Assembly (NCBI RefSeq): GCF_002735905.1
Contig: NZ_PEBD01000004.1
Span: forward strand, 1,054,001-1,118,000
Length of the DNA: 64,000 bases
Reading direction: 5' to 3'
DNA from: Williamsia muralis
Lineage (GTDB): Bacteria; Actinomycetota; Actinomycetes; Mycobacteriales; Mycobacteriaceae
The notes beneath the pieces are model-generated. The model was given only the letters and a program-made list of their open reading frames with translations. It did no database searches and had not been told where the DNA came from. Below are positions 9,442 to 18,420 of this stretch, piece by piece. Within the stretch, counting starts at the first letter, position 1, and every line of letters begins with the position of its first letter. Made by a program: the position numbers and the translations under genes.

Positions 9442-11487
9442 ATGAAGATCGACGGACCAGAAGTCTCCAGACGCCGCGTCCTCGGCGGCGCTGCCGCGAC
9501 CACCGTGGCGGTCGGTACCTCCCGAATGCTCGGTTCCGCACAAGCGGGGGCCGCACCGGCAGAGCCCGGCTATCTCGTGGGAGCCGGACGTGCCGACATG
9601 ACGGGCGCGGTGGCAGGCCAGGGAATGATGGGCTACTCCCAGCCCCAGCAGGTCGCCGCGGGATTGCACATGCGTTATCACGCGAGGGCTTACATCATCG
9701 CCGACAGTGCCTCGGGTCAGCGGGTGGTCTTCGTGACGGCTGACTCCTCGTGCGTGTTCGAATCGATCCACATCGGAGTGCTGGCCAAGCTGCGGGCACG
9801 GTACGGCGATCTGTACACCGAGAAGAACGTCAACCTCAACGCCACCCACAACCACAACTCTTGTGGTGGGACCGCATGGGACTACGCGTATACGTTGGCG
9901 GCGTTCGGCTTCAAGAAGAACTCGTACGACGCTGAGGTCAACGGGATATTCGCCGCGATCTGCCGCGCACACGACTCTCTTGCACCCGGCACGGTGAAGC
10001 TGGGGCGAACCGAGCTGCACAATGCGAGCGCGCAGCGTTCGAGAGTTGCCTTCGATCTGAACCCGCCCCATGACAAGAATGCGTTCCCCGACGCCATCGA
10101 CCCAGCAGTGACCGTGCTCCGGCTGGCGCAGGCAGGCAAAGACATCGGCGTGATCACCTGGTTCTCCACGCACGGCACCTCGATCGCCGACCACAATCGT
10201 CTGATCACGGTGGACAACAAGGGATATGCCAGCCACCGATGGGAGAGTGATGAGCCGGGCGTGATCGCGGCGTTCCCGCAGACCAACGCCGGAGACATGA
10301 CCCCGAACCTCGATCTGGTGCCGTTCAGTCCATCTGGACCCACGGCCGACAACCGGGCCAACTGCGCCATCATCGGTGAGCGTCAATATCAGGCGGGCCG
10401 GGAGGCATCCCGCTCTGCCTCGCCGATGACTCGCAGCGGGGTGGAATCTGTGGTGCACTACGTCGACTTCTCCGACGTCGCCATCGACGGTACGTACACC
10501 CCAGATGGGAAGCCGGCGCGCACCAGCCCGGCGATGATGGGCGCCGGCGCGGTGGCAACCAGCTCGGAGGACAACTTCGAACAGCCCTTGCCGTTCTTCT
10601 ACGAGGGGCAGGTCAATCCGTTGGTGGCCGCGGTGGGTGGGCTCGACGCCGAGGTGTCGCCATGGATGCGAGACGTGCAGGCTCCCAAGCTCATCGCGTT
10701 TCCGTTGGGGCTGCTGCCACCGTGGCCATGGATACCTCAGATCATGCCGGTCCAGATCATCCGGATAGGCGATCTCGTGCTTGCGGCTGCCCCTGCCGAG
10801 TTCACCATCGTCTCAGGGCTCCGGGTGCGGCAAGTCGTGGCACACGCCTTGCAGATTTCGGCGGACAACGTACTGCTGCAGGGCTTCGCCAACGGATACA
10901 GCCAGTACGTCACCATCCCGGAAGAGTATGTGTCACAGCAGTACGAGGGTGGGGAGACGCAGTTCGGCCGGTGGACACTGTCGGCGTACATGCAGAGTTT
11001 CGACGCCCTCGCCGGGGCCATGGCGAGGGGTTCCGATCTCGGACGGGGACCGGCGCCCCTGAACAAATCCGGCATCCAACCGGATCTCGTGCCGCCTCCA
11101 CCTCCGGACGTCCCGATCGCGGGGCACCGTTTCGGAGACGTACTGAGGGGTCCTGAGCCTCGTCATCAAGGCGGGAGCACGGTGGCCGTGGAGTTCGTCG
11201 GTGCCCATCCCAACAACAATTTGCGTACGTCAGATACCTACGTCGAAGTGCAACAGTGGACGGACGGCACGTGGGACCGGGTCTACGACGACAACGCATG
11301 GTCGACCGAGATGCATTGGGCGCGACCGGCCAACAGTACCGACACCTCGGTGATCACCGTCCTGTGGAACATTCCTGCCGGGACGTCCGGCAGGTTCCGC
11401 ATCCGCTACTTCGGCGACTCGAAGAATCCGGCGGGCACGATCACCGGCTTCACCGGTACATCGGCGGCTTTCGACGTCTCGCGTTAG
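9442..11487 (+). CDS. Tat-exported neutral/alkaline ceramidase-family hydrolase with altered catalytic motif
   Basis: 681-residue protein with a twin-arginine signal (S-R-R-R-V-L-G-G, then a hydrophobic stretch to about residue 35), so it should be exported folded. The ceramidase N-terminal domain is recognisable from GAGRADMTG, a zinc-site motif A-T-H-N-H-N-S-C-G-G, W-F-S-T-H-G-T-S and N-A-G-D-M-T-P-N. The last aligns with the GDVSPN hexapeptide holding the nucleophilic serine of neutral ceramidases, but here the residue is Thr 287. A C-terminal beta domain is present (about 560-681). Substrate could be a ceramide or another N-acyl lipid. The gene follows the lactone oxidase by 17 bases. GTG 9436 is an alternative start. 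Confidence 0.8.
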   Translation: MKIDGPEVSRRRVLGGAAATTVAVGTSRMLGSAQAGAAPAEPGYLVGAGRADMTGAVAGQGMMGYSQPQQVAAGLHMRYHARAYIIADSASGQRVVFVTADSSCVFESIHIGVLAKLRARYGDLYTEKNVNLNATHNHNSCGGTAWDYAYTLAAFGFKKNSYDAEVNGIFAAICRAHDSLAPGTVKLGRTELHNASAQRSRVAFDLNPPHDKNAFPDAIDPAVTVLRLAQAGKDIGVITWFSTHGTSIADHNRLITVDNKGYASHRWESDEPGVIAAFPQTNAGDMTPNLDLVPFSPSGPTADNRANCAIIGERQYQAGREASRSASPMTRSGVESVVHYVDFSDVAIDGTYTPDGKPARTSPAMMGAGAVATSSEDNFEQPLPFFYEGQVNPLVAAVGGLDAEVSPWMRDVQAPKLIAFPLGLLPPWPWIPQIMPVQIIRIGDLVLAAAPAEFTIVSGLRVRQVVAHALQISADNVLLQGFANGYSQYVTIPEEYVSQQYEGGETQFGRWTLSAYMQSFDALAGAMARGSDLGRGPAPLNKSGIQPDLVPPPPPDVPIAGHRFGDVLRGPEPRHQGGSTVAVEFVGAHPNNNLRTSDTYVEVQQWTDGTWDRVYDDNAWSTEMHWARPANSTDTSVITVLWNIPAGTSGRFRIRYFGDSKNPAGTITGFTGTSAAFDVSR

Positions 11488-12131
11488 CCCGCGTCCGGAG
11501 CGACGGTGAACCAACCCGACACCGCGACCGTCGGCAAGGGTGACGACTGGCTCGGTTCGGGCTCGGTGTCGTCGAGCGGAGCAAAAGGGTTGCCGAAGAC
11601 GCGAGTTGCGGTCGGGCAGTTGAACTCACCGGCGACGGCGGTGCTGGACAGGGCGGTCACCGTCGTCGCACAGGTGTCGGCACCGTAGGCGGTCCCGTCG
11701 ACGACAGCCGTGATCCGCGCATTGAGTGCAGTGCGGGTGGTCAGGTCGCCGACGAGCATGTCGATGGTGACGCCGTCGGAGCCGTCGTCTTTGAACAGGA
11801 ACAGCAGACTGTCGATCGGGACCGCCGGATCGGCGTTGCCCCACCGCGCGAAGCGATAGCAGCCTTGTTGTGGTTCGGCGCCCGTGATCGCAACCGTGGC
11901 CTGGCCGGTCGCGAACGAGAGATTCTGCAGACTGTGATCGATCGGGCCGGCCGGCGGTGTCGATCGGCACTGGTCATCGGCGACTCTGGCGTTCTGCGGG
12001 ACCGTCGGCGTCGGCGCGACCGTCGATGAACTCACGGGGTCCTCGGACGAGTTCGACGGGCCACCGCATCCGGCCGTCACCAGAGCGCATGCGACGACCG
12101 CCATCGCGACCCGGTGGAACCGTGACCGCAT
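11484..12131 (-). CDS. Putative secreted lipoprotein of unknown function
   Basis: 215-residue protein with a basic N-terminus, a hydrophobic helix and the lipobox V-T-A-G-C, so it is probably diacylated and anchored outside the membrane. A Ser/Thr/Pro linker leads to a globular domain with four further cysteines (DQCRST, QGCYRF, ADTCAT, FNCPTA) that could form two disulfides. I do not recognise the family. ATG 12131 overlaps the prfC stop by one base (TGATG), so it is probably translated from the prfC mRNA. The 3' end overlaps the convergent ceramidase-family gene by four bases. Confidence 0.75.
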   Translation of the reverse strand: MRSRFHRVAMAVVACALVTAGCGGPSNSSEDPVSSSTVAPTPTVPQNARVADDQCRSTPPAGPIDHSLQNLSFATGQATVAITGAEPQQGCYRFARWGNADPAVPIDSLLFLFKDDGSDGVTIDMLVGDLTTRTALNARITAVVDGTAYGADTCATTVTALSSTAVAGEFNCPTATRVFGNPFAPLDDTEPEPSQSSPLPTVAVSGWFTVAPDAG

Positions 12132-13786
12132 CAATCTGCCGCCGCCACCAGGGGTTCCAGAGTCAGGTCGCCGTGTTCCTTCTCGATGTACTGCAGCCGC
12201 CACTTGTCGCTGACAAGTGCCAGCAGTGCCCCGTCACTGCGGGTGAACACCTCCACCCCTCGCTGCCGGTTCAGTTCGTCCACACTCTCGGCGTCGGTTC
12301 GACGGGCCAACTGGTAAGGCAGGCCCTGGAAGCTCGTCTCAACCCCGAACTCGGTCTTCATCCGGGCCGTCACGACCTCGAACTGCATCGGACCGACAGC
12401 GGCGAGCACCGGGGAGGCATCGCCGCGAATATCGTTGCGCAGCACCTGCACAACACCTTCGGAATCGAGTTGGTCGATGGCCTTGCGGAACTGCTTGTAC
12501 TTGCCTGCCGATTCGGCACGGCACACCGAGAAGTGTTCGGGGGCGAAGGAGGGGATGGGCGGGAATTGAACTTTCGGACCCGAGTACAGGGTGTCGCCGG
12601 GGGCCAGCGCCATGGCGTTGACCAAACCCACCACGTCACCGGGGTAAGCGGTGTCCACCGTCGAGCGGTCTCGGCCGAACACGGCTTGGGCGTACTTCGT
12701 GGCAAACGGTTTTCCGGTCTGAGCGTGGGTGACCACCATGCCCCGCTCGAACTCTCCCGAGACAATACGCATGTACGCCAGTCGATCTCGATGCGACGAA
12801 TCCATGCCCGCCTGCACCTTGAAGACCACGGCGCTGAACGGGTCGACGACCTCGCGGACCGTGTGGTCGATCGCCTCACGGCCTGTGGGGGGCGGCGCCA
12901 ACTCGATCAGGGCCTGAAGTAGCTGGCGCACACCGAAGTTGAGCACAGCCGAGGCGAAGATCATCGGCGACGTCTGGCCGGCCAGGAACCTCTCCTGGTC
13001 GTGGTCCTGCCCCATCTCCGAGAGCAACTCGCTCTCCTCGACTGCCGTGGTCCAGTCGTCCTCCTCGCGAGCGAGGGCGTCCTCGGGTTCGACGAGCTCT
13101 TCGGGTGCGATCGTCGCGCCACCGGCGGTGCGTGTGAAGTGGATGTACTTGCCGGTCCGCCGGTCGAGCAATCCGCGGAAGTCTCCGGCGATGCCGACAG
13201 GGAAGTACAGAGGGGTGGGGGTCAGACCGATGCGGTCGCTGATCTCGTCGATCAGCTCCAGCGGAGTGCGTCCCGGCCGGTCCCACTTGTTGACGATGGT
13301 GATGATGGGAATGCCGCGGTGGCGACACACCTGGAACAGCTTCAGAGTCTGCGGCTCGAGTCCCTTGGCCGCATCGATGAGCATCACGGCGGCATCGACG
13401 GCCGTGAGCACCCGGTAGGTGTCCTCGGAGAAATCGGCGTGACCGGGCGTGTCGACGAGGTTGATCACATTGACCTCGTCGACACCGCCACCTGTCTTGT
13501 CGAGTCGGTAGTTGAACTGCAATGCGGTCGAGCTCACGGAGATTCCGCGAGCCTTTTCCATCTCCATCCAGTCCGACACGGTCGAGCGCCTGCCGGCTTT
13601 GCCGTGGATGGCGCCCGCTTCGCTGATCATCCGCGCATGCAGGGCCAGCGCCTCGGTCATCGTCGACTTACCGGCGTCCGGGTGCGAGATGATCGCGAAT
13701 GTGCGACGGCGGGCCACCTCGCGGGCCACCACGGCCTTGTTGGCGGTAGGGGTTTCGGCAGGTGTAGCGGTCGGGTCGGAACTCAC
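12131..13786 (-). CDS. prfC: Peptide chain release factor 3 (RF3)
   Basis: Translational GTPase that recycles RF1/RF2 from terminated ribosomes. The G domain shows SHPDAGKST (P-loop, about residues 34-42), switch I R-R-S-T-V-S-D-W, DTPGHADFSEDTY (G3) and NKWD (G4). Domains II and III follow, ending in W-R-L-Q-Y-I-E-K-E-H-G. At 551 residues it is full length. Start is GTG 13786. TAGCCT (minus strand, 13799-13794) lies seven bases upstream, consistent with a leaderless transcript. A lipoprotein gene overlaps its stop. Upstream lies the 21-bp repeat region separating it from fabH. Confidence 0.95.
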   Translation of the reverse strand: MSSDPTATPAETPTANKAVVAREVARRRTFAIISHPDAGKSTMTEALALHARMISEAGAIHGKAGRRSTVSDWMEMEKARGISVSSTALQFNYRLDKTGGGVDEVNVINLVDTPGHADFSEDTYRVLTAVDAAVMLIDAAKGLEPQTLKLFQVCRHRGIPIITIVNKWDRPGRTPLELIDEISDRIGLTPTPLYFPVGIAGDFRGLLDRRTGKYIHFTRTAGGATIAPEELVEPEDALAREEDDWTTAVEESELLSEMGQDHDQERFLAGQTSPMIFASAVLNFGVRQLLQALIELAPPPTGREAIDHTVREVVDPFSAVVFKVQAGMDSSHRDRLAYMRIVSGEFERGMVVTHAQTGKPFATKYAQAVFGRDRSTVDTAYPGDVVGLVNAMALAPGDTLYSGPKVQFPPIPSFAPEHFSVCRAESAGKYKQFRKAIDQLDSEGVVQVLRNDIRGDASPVLAAVGPMQFEVVTARMKTEFGVETSFQGLPYQLARRTDAESVDELNRQRGVEVFTRSDGALLALVSDKWRLQYIEKEHGDLTLEPLVAAAD

Positions 13787-13832
13787 TCAGAAAAGGCTAC
13801 AGACCAGCGCGTTCGGGTACCAATCGCCGCCC

Positions 13833-13958
13833 GTCGACCGTGCCGATAACTCCGTCGACCGTGCCGATACAGCCGTCGACCGTGCCGATACAGCCGTCGA
13901 CCGTGCCGATACAGCCGTCGACCGTGCCGAAACAGGCGTCGACCGTGCCCAAAGGCCC
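13833..13958. repeat. Six tandem copies of a 21-bp repeat (array A)
   Basis: Copies start at 13833, 13854, 13875, 13896, 13917 and 13938, exactly 21 bp apart. Read on the plus strand the core unit GTCGACCGTGCCGATACAGC plus one C would encode V-D-R-A-D-T-A. The inner copies are nearly identical; the first and last are diverged. The array begins 46 bases upstream of the prfC start codon and lies in the 376-base prfC-fabH gap, which otherwise holds no gene. Confidence 0.9.
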
Positions 13959-14008
13959 GGGTTTACGCGCGCAGTGGCCCGATCAACGCGGTCCAACGCC
14001 CGGTCAAC

Positions 14009-14155
14009 GGCGTTTTCGGCCCGGTCAACGCAAGTTGGGGCACGTTGAACGGCGTTTTCGGCCCGGTCAACGCAAGTTGGGGCACGATGAACGGCGTTTT
14101 CGGCCCGGTCAACGCAAGTAAGGGCACGTTGAACGGCGTTTTCGGCCCGGTCGGT
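14009..14155. repeat. Alternating 21-bp repeats with 42-bp period, inverted relative to array A (array B)
   Basis: The half-unit beginning GGCGTTTTCGGCCCGGTCAA recurs at 14009, 14051, 14093 and 14135. The intervening half-unit beginning GCAAGTTGGGGCACGTTGAA recurs at 14030, 14072 and 14114. On the minus strand the first half-unit would encode V-D-R-A-E-N-A, and it matches the array A unit at 16 of 21 bases, so B is the same family in opposite orientation. The 50 bases between A and B contain further degenerate copies. The array ends at the fabH stop codon. Confidence 0.88.
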
Positions 14156-14162
14156 GGAGGTG

Positions 14163-15179
14163 CTACTCGAAGGGGACCGGCGGGAGGGTGACCACCTGCG
14201 CGGCGTAGCTGAGGCCGGCGCCATAACCGAGCAGCAGTGCGGTATCGCCCGGTTTGGCCTTGCCGTTGGACAGCACGTCCTCCATGGCCAGCGGGATCGA
14301 GGCGGCAGAGGTGTTGCCGGTGGTCTCGATGTCGCCGGCGACAACAGCGTCGTCGCGGAGTTTGAGGCCGCGGGCCAGCAGGTCGTTGATTCGTGCGTTC
14401 GCCTGGTGCGGGACGAAGACGTCGAGTTCCTGCGCGTCGATCTTTGCGGCGTCCAGTGCCCGCTGAGCTGCCTTGCCCATCTCGAATGCCGCCCAGCGGA
14501 ACACGCTGGTGCCCTCCATTCGCAGGTAGGGGCGCTGTTTGCGGTCGCCTTCGATGAACTCGAGCCAGTCGATGTCCTGGCGGATCGCGTCGTACTGCGA
14601 ACCGTCACTGCCCCAGATGACCGGGCCGACGCCCTGGGTTTCGGTGGCTCCGAGGACAACGGCACCGGCGCCGTCACCGAAGATGAAGCAGTTGCCGCGA
14701 TCGGTCATGTCGAGCGCGATCGACAGCTGCTCGGATCCGATGACAAGAACGTTGGTGGCACTGCCTCCGCGGATCATGTCGGCGCCGATACCCATCGCGT
14801 AGCCGAATCCGGCGCATCCGACGGTGACGTCGAAAGCGGGCACGCCGTTGGCGCCGAGCGCGGTGGCGACTGCGGTGCCGGCACCGGGGGTGAGCAGCAG
14901 GTGGGTGTTGGTGGCGACGATGACGGCGTCGATGTCCGAACCGCTCAGCAGCGCATTGGCGATGGCCTTGCGTCCGGAATCGATGGCCATCGTGGTGACG
15001 TTCTCGTCCGGCCCGCAGAACCGCCGGGTCTTGATGCCGGTGCGGGTGTAGATCCATTCATCGCTGGAGTCGATCTTCTCGCAGATCTCTGCGTTGGTGA
15101 CCACGCGATCCGGCCGATAGGCGCCGATGCCGAGAATCCCGACGTTGTTGATCCCCGATTTGTCAGCGATGACTGGCAT
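14163..15179 (-). CDS. fabH: Beta-ketoacyl-ACP synthase III (FabH)
   Basis: Condensing enzyme that joins an acyl-CoA to malonyl-ACP. In mycolate-making actinobacteria FabH links FAS-I acyl-CoA products to FAS-II. The complete catalytic triad is present: Cys 122 in V-G-C-A-G-F-G, His 258 in V-P-H-Q-A-N, and Asn 289 in [10 protein letters not shown]. Length 338 is typical. ATG 15179 is preceded by AGAGGAAC at good spacing. It lies between pth (upstream, 119-base gap) and the repeat-filled gap before prfC. Confidence 0.94.
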   Translation of the reverse strand: MPVIADKSGINNVGILGIGAYRPDRVVTNAEICEKIDSSDEWIYTRTGIKTRRFCGPDENVTTMAIDSGRKAIANALLSGSDIDAVIVATNTHLLLTPGAGTAVATALGANGVPAFDVTVGCAGFGYAMGIGADMIRGGSATNVLVIGSEQLSIALDMTDRGNCFIFGDGAGAVVLGATETQGVGPVIWGSDGSQYDAIRQDIDWLEFIEGDRKQRPYLRMEGTSVFRWAAFEMGKAAQRALDAAKIDAQELDVFVPHQANARINDLLARGLKLRDDAVVAGDIETTGNTSAASIPLAMEDVLSNGKAKPGDTALLLGYGAGLSYAAQVVTLPPVPFE

Positions 15180-15298
15180 GCGTTCCTCTTTTCATTGCGG
15201 CTTCTTCGATGTATCGGTCGGCCGGCGAAGCTTGTAACAGGCTAGCGAGTGCCACCTCACAAATCGAGCTTCTCCGGCGCGACGGCGCGGTTGTCAGC

Positions 15299-15889
15299 TC
15301 ACCACGCGTGCACGCGGTTCTGAGCGTCTTCCAGAGTGTTCGAGATCAGCAATTCGATCGCGTCGGACGCGTTCTCCAGCAGCAGTGGCACCTCGGTGCG
15401 TTCGGACGTCGAGAAGGGCTTGAGGACGAAGTCGGCGGGATCCTGACGACCGGGTGGTCGGCCCACTCCGAGCCGGACCCGGAGGTAGTCCTTGCTGCCA
15501 ACGGCCTGCGAGATGGAGCGAAGGCCGTTGTGGCCACCTTCGCCGCCACCCTGCTTGAGGCGGACAGCACCGAAGTCGATGTCCAATTCGTCGTGGACCA
15601 CCACGAGTGTGTGTGGTCCCGAGAACTGCGGACCTGCGGAATAGAACGCCGCCAACGGCCCGACCTGGCGGCCTGATTCGTTCATGAAGCACGTCGGGAC
15701 GGCCAGGACAACGGGACTGCCTGCCAACCGTCCGACCGCGATCTGGGCCCCGGACTTCTTGTGCACCTTGAACTTTTCGCCGAGCTTGTGGGCCAGGTGC
15801 TGTACCGCCATCGTCCCGACGTTGTGGCGGGTCTTCTCGTAGCGGGAGCCCGGATTGCCCAGGCCGACAATCACGATGCTCTCGGTCAC
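15299..15889 (-). CDS. pth: Peptidyl-tRNA hydrolase
   Basis: Frees tRNA from peptidyl-tRNAs that drop off the ribosome. Conserved residues are visible: GLGNPG with Asn 12, T-R-H-N-V-G with the catalytic His 22, F-M-N-E-S-G, V-V-H-D-E-L-D and G-G-H-N-G-L-R-S-I. At 196 residues it is the normal size. The start is GTG 15889. In M. tuberculosis pth is next to rplY; here a TetR/DMT pair lies between them. Confidence 0.95.
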   Translation of the reverse strand: MTESIVIVGLGNPGSRYEKTRHNVGTMAVQHLAHKLGEKFKVHKKSGAQIAVGRLAGSPVVLAVPTCFMNESGRQVGPLAAFYSAGPQFSGPHTLVVVHDELDIDFGAVRLKQGGGEGGHNGLRSISQAVGSKDYLRVRLGVGRPPGRQDPADFVLKPFSTSERTEVPLLLENASDAIELLISNTLEDAQNRVHAW

Positions 15890-15914
15890 GCGCTCATTCT
15901 GTCACCCGCGCCCA

Positions 15915-16520
15915 TCACGACGGTTCGCCCACCGGGACGTCCAGCAGTATCTGCGCGGTCAGCTTCGCAACCCGTGACGCATCGTCCTGTGCTCCCGCGG
16001 TCCGGGCGACGATGCTGCCCTCATGCAGGAGCGTCAGCTGCCCGGCGAGGAACTCGGGCTCGGGATAGCCGGCTGCGGTACAGGTGTGCGCGAACAGGTC
16101 ACGCACCCAAGCCTTCTCTTCGACGATGATCTCGACACCCGGATGGTCGGTTCCGCCGAGCTCGGCGTACGCATTGATAAAACCGCAGCCGCGTACCCAC
16201 GACGCCATCCATTCGTCGGTGGCGTCGAAGACGGCCAGGGCCTGTGCGCGGCCGACCGGAAGGGGGCGGATGAAGTCGAGCACGAGGCTGCGCCAACGCA
16301 GACTTCGGCGATGTAGATACGCGACGATCAGCCCGTCCTTGGATCCGAACCGGTCGTAGATCGTCTTCTTGGTGGTGCCGGCGGCTTCGGCGATCGAGTC
16401 GACGCCGACCGCTCGGATGCCGTGGGTGTAGAACAAGGTCCCCGCGGCGTCGAGGATTCGCTCTGCTGCGGGGGTCATGGGCGCCTCGGTCGGTACGTCG
16501 AGGACAGCGGGAACGGTCAT
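15915..16520 (-). CDS. TetR/AcrR family regulator divergent from a DMT transporter
   Basis: 201-residue regulator with an N-terminal DNA-binding domain, AAERILDAAGTLFYTHGIRA then V-D-S-I-A-E-A-A-G-T-T-K-K-T-I-Y-D-R-F-G-S-K. ATG 16520 has GAGGAGAT two bases upstream in the minus strand; the frame extends further upstream without a better site. It is divergent from the EamA transporter at 16584 and separated by 63 bases that contain an ACCGACCGGT-centred inverted repeat. It probably controls both genes. Confidence 0.87.
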   Translation of the reverse strand: MTVPAVLDVPTEAPMTPAAERILDAAGTLFYTHGIRAVGVDSIAEAAGTTKKTIYDRFGSKDGLIVAYLHRRSLRWRSLVLDFIRPLPVGRAQALAVFDATDEWMASWVRGCGFINAYAELGGTDHPGVEIIVEEKAWVRDLFAHTCTAAGYPEPEFLAGQLTLLHEGSIVARTAGAQDDASRVAKLTAQILLDVPVGEPS

Positions 16521-16555
16521 GGATCTCCTCGTCGGTGGCTCGGTACACTGCAAGT

Positions 16556-16572
16556 ATACCGACCGGTGTGTT
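16556..16572. promoter_or_regulatory. Candidate TetR operator between divergent genes
   Basis: ATACCGACCGGTGT (within this span) is an imperfect inverted repeat, with 10 of 14 positions symmetric around ACCG/CGGT. It is in the short space between the divergent TetR and DMT transporter starts, where such repressors normally bind. Evidence is symmetry and position only. Confidence 0.45.
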
Positions 16573-16583
16573 TACCTGTCGTC

Positions 16584-17522
16584 ATGATCAAAGCCTCGAC
16601 GGTTCTGGTGCTCACGTGGAGCTCGGGTTATCTCGGAGCAGAGCTCGCCGCCCGCTACTCCTCCTGGCACATGCTGCTCAGCTGCCGGTTCGCGGTGGCT
16701 GCCATCCTGCTGATCGGCTTCTGTGTGGTGAGGCGTCTGCGCATCACCCGCGCAGGCGTGATGCGACAGGTGGGCCTGGCGATCGTGATGCAGGGTCTGT
16801 ACCTGGGGGCGATCAGCGCCTCGGTGGGCGCGGGGCTGAGTCCCGGCATCACCGCATTGATCTGTTCACTGCAGCCGTTGGTGGTGGCGGCGTGTGCGGT
16901 TCCCGTGCTCGGTCAGCGGATAGGAGCCCGTGAGTGGCTCGGCCTGGCCGTCGGCATCGTGGGTGTCGGACTTGTGGTCGGGGGCAAGATGCACGGCGGC
17001 GGCGTTCCCTGGTGGGCTTACCTGCTGTGCACGTTCGGGATGCTCGCCCTGGTCGCGGCCACACTCACCGAGCGGCGACTGCGGCCACCCGAGCCGATGG
17101 CAGCCGCGCTGGCGGTGCAGTGCGTCGTGGGTGCCGTCATCTTCTGGGCCGTGAATGTTGCTGTCGGGGACGTGATTCCGCCGATGACGTTCGACTTCGC
17201 GTGGTCGCTGGGCTGGGCCGTTCTCTTTGCGACGTTCGGCGGCTGGGGTGCCTACCTGTGGGTCAATCGGGAGGCCGGACCGATGCACCTGAGCACCCTG
17301 CTGCTGCTCGTGCCGCCCACCACCATGGTGATCGCCTGGCCCATGTTCGGCGACCAGCTCGGGGTGTGGGAGGTGGCCGGCGTCGTGGTCAGCGCGGCGG
17401 GAGTGACCATCAAGCTAGTGGGAACGTCGGCAGGCGCCTCGTCGAGGCCGACGCCGCAGACGACTCCGGCCCGCGACACCGAAGTGCGCGGGCCGGAGAC
17501 GGCGGAATCCTTGCGGCGTTGA
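16584..17522 (+). CDS. EamA-type drug/metabolite (DMT) transporter
   Basis: 312-residue membrane protein with about ten hydrophobic helices in two EamA repeats. The first starts V-L-T-W-S-S-G-Y-L-G-A-E and the second includes W-W-A-Y-L-L-C-T-F-G-M-L-A-L-V. The C-terminal tail of about 35 residues is polar and Pro/Thr-rich. ATG 16584 is used because the upstream frame is only an extension into the divergent TetR gene. The substrate is unknown; amino acids or related metabolites are typical for the family. Control by the divergent TetR is inferred. Confidence 0.85.
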   Translation: MIKASTVLVLTWSSGYLGAELAARYSSWHMLLSCRFAVAAILLIGFCVVRRLRITRAGVMRQVGLAIVMQGLYLGAISASVGAGLSPGITALICSLQPLVVAACAVPVLGQRIGAREWLGLAVGIVGVGLVVGGKMHGGGVPWWAYLLCTFGMLALVAATLTERRLRPPEPMAAALAVQCVVGAVIFWAVNVAVGDVIPPMTFDFAWSLGWAVLFATFGGWGAYLWVNREAGPMHLSTLLLLVPPTTMVIAWPMFGDQLGVWEVAGVVVSAAGVTIKLVGTSAGASSRPTPQTTPARDTEVRGPETAESLRR

Positions 17523-17523
17523 T

Positions 17524-18165
17524 CTACTCGCCGGCGGAGTCGCCCTCGTCGGCCGTTTCACCGGTCGTCTCTGCCGGCTCTGAAGCATCGGCGTCCGATT
17601 CGGTCTCGGCTTTCTGTGCCTCGTTGACGGCGATGATCAGCGTCTCGGAATCGGAGATCAGGGTGACGCCCTCGGGCAGGTCGAGCTCGGCAGCGCTGAT
17701 CGAGTATCCGGCTTCCTTGCCTTCCACCGACACGACGATCTGCTCGGGGATCGACAGCACGTCGGCCTCGATCTCGATGACGCTGGCGTCCTGGGTGACC
17801 AGGTTGCCGGGGGCGGCGTCGCCCTCGACAACGATCGCGACCTCGACGGTGACCTTCTCGCCGCGGTTGATCACGACGAGGTCGGCGTGCTCGATGTAAT
17901 TGCGGATCGGGTGCACGTCGACCTGCTTGGTCAGTGCCAGCTGGGTCTCGCCCTCGATGTCGAGGTCGATGACGGCATTGAGACCGTTGTTACGCAAGAT
18001 CGCGGCGAACTCGCGGGCCGGGATGGTGAGGTGCCTGGGCTCGGTGCCGTGGCCGTAGAGGACGGCGGGCACGTTGCCTGCGCGACGGGTGCGACGGGCT
18101 GCGCCCTTGCCGCTCTCGGTGCGGATCGAAACGCTCAGATTGCTGGCCTGATTGGCAGTGGCCAT
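17524..18165 (-). CDS. rplY: 50S ribosomal protein L25/general stress protein Ctc
   Basis: 5S rRNA-binding ribosomal protein of the long two-domain CTC type (213 residues). The N-terminal L25 domain includes [20 protein letters not shown], followed by the TL5 C-terminal beta domain and a long acidic Ala/Glu/Asp tail typical of actinobacteria. ATG 18165 has GAGGAGA upstream. The 255-base upstream gap has a possible -10 TATAGT on the minus strand (18317-18312), implying a leader of about 140 bases; no clear -35 is seen. It ends one base from the convergent DMT gene. Confidence 0.95.
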   Translation of the reverse strand: MATANQASNLSVSIRTESGKGAARRTRRAGNVPAVLYGHGTEPRHLTIPAREFAAILRNNGLNAVIDLDIEGETQLALTKQVDVHPIRNYIEHADLVVINRGEKVTVEVAIVVEGDAAPGNLVTQDASVIEIEADVLSIPEQIVVSVEGKEAGYSISAAELDLPEGVTLISDSETLIIAVNEAQKAETESDADASEPAETTGETADEGDSAGE

Positions 18166-18420
18166 GATGGGTGTTCTCCTCGGTGTTACGGGTGGTGGGT
18201 CTGTGGGTCACGACAACATCGACAGACAGCCACAGTGCACCCGAAGGGGAGAACCACGCCGCGCCGATCACGGTGACAATCGAGATCACCCTCGCCGAGA
18301 CAACGGGTCAGACTATACCGCACCCGTGCCCTGGCTCCGATTCGCGCTGATGGGCGGCGCTGTGACCGGCTCGCCGACTTCGGCGACCACGCCGCGGCAC
18401 CGGCGGGTAGCGTCGCCGGT

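Noticed and set aside
13512-14048. Plus-strand frame with V-D-R-A-D-T-A heptads (178 residues)
   Set aside because: Its first part is antisense to prfC. The heptads exist only because of the repeat array, and there is no ribosome site.
13833-14155. CRISPR array
   Set aside because: The 21-bp units are directly adjacent with no unique spacers, and no cas genes are present.
13787-14677. 296-residue minus-strand open frame through the 21-bp repeats and into fabH
   Set aside because: Its upstream half is fabH in another frame and its downstream half is the tandem repeat. The open state follows from the 21-bp period being a multiple of three. No start signal or family resemblance.
18166-18420. 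Autoregulatory ribosomal-protein leader for rplY
   Set aside because: A -10-like TATAGT suggests a leader of about 140 bases, but I found no convincing -35 or a fold resembling 5S rRNA, so no RNA feature is called.
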